Notes under the pieces: model-generated
Told to the model about the DNA's origin: nothing
Database searches by the model: none
The model's input: only the letters and a program-made list of their open reading frames with translations
Source of the DNA: WHSW01 sp963740055
GTDB taxonomy: Bacteria; Actinomycetota; Thermoleophilia; Solirubrobacterales; 70-9
DNA length: 64,000 nucleotides
Assembly (NCBI GenBank): GCA_963740055.1
Contig: CAVUCL010000001.1
Span: 956,584-1,020,583 of the forward strand
Reading direction: 5' to 3'
Translations under genes and position numbers: made by a program
Shown: positions 64,000-64,000 of the stretch, piece by piece
Layout of the letters: each line of letters begins with the position of its first letter
Numbering within the stretch: position 1 is the first letter of the stretch

Positions 64000-64000
64000 A

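Overview
The window is very GC-rich, with strong G/C third positions, compact gene packing, many overlapping start/stop codons and many transcripts that look leaderless. Gene content includes F420/deazaflavin-type nitroreductase, a SigK/RskA-like pair, a DesA3-like desaturase with its reductase, ROK and TetR regulators, and secreted proteins with 'KKGK' plus collagen-like stretches. Together these point to an actinobacterium, most likely Thermoleophilia/Solirubrobacterales. The taxonomic call is inference from family content; no marker gene was compared.

Layout. 1-2.4 kb: end of an M3 oligopeptidase and a coupled MBL hydrolase. 2.4-8.0 kb: a divergent amine-catabolism locus (TetR and an orphan PotD-like lipoprotein on one side; FAD amine oxidase, a PLP decarboxylase fused to a VOC domain, and an SDR on the other) around a perfect palindrome. 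8-16 kb: MBL hydrolase, TypA, a DUF2294-like protein, a TetR-controlled reductase/desaturase pair and a DEAD-box helicase with a structured leader. 16-30 kb: F420-type reductase, K+ channel, Na+/H+ antiporter, nuclease, type III glutamine synthetase, carboxylate-amine ligase, an ECF sigma/anti-sigma pair divergent from a cupredoxin lipoprotein, and an amidase. 30-40 kb: acyl-CoA ligase, Ser/Thr kinase with TPR tail, molybdopterin oxidoreductase, secreted glycosidase, Ppx/GppA phosphatase, hydrolase and a type IV pilin-like protein, ending at the initiator tRNA (40211-40284).

40-48 kb is a looser accessory stretch of small genes, terminators, a truncated GDPD remnant and the first repeat copies. 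48.4-55.4 kb is a complete sugar or polyol import and catabolism regulon: a binding protein, permease and ATPase, a sugar isomerase and a Gfo/Idh dehydrogenase, divergent from a ROK repressor. 55.6-57.7 kb encodes an unusual Usp-ABC1 kinase fusion. 57.8-64 kb is accessory again: a shattered RibD/DHFR-like pseudogene, an ECF sigma factor with a hydrolase, an NmrA-like protein and an AraC regulator.

Two things stand out. First, a dispersed repeat between 47.5 kb and the window end combines pieces of the initiator tRNA 3' half with a 17-nt end sequence that occurs in both orientations. Second, the DEAD-box helicase gene and a small zinc-ribbon/HTH gene share a promoter-plus-leader module that looks like a structured RNA. 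A caution: more than a dozen genes carry single-base frameshifts, including genes not expected to be dispensable such as glutamine synthetase. Many of these are probably sequencing or assembly indels; the merged coordinates given here assume that.
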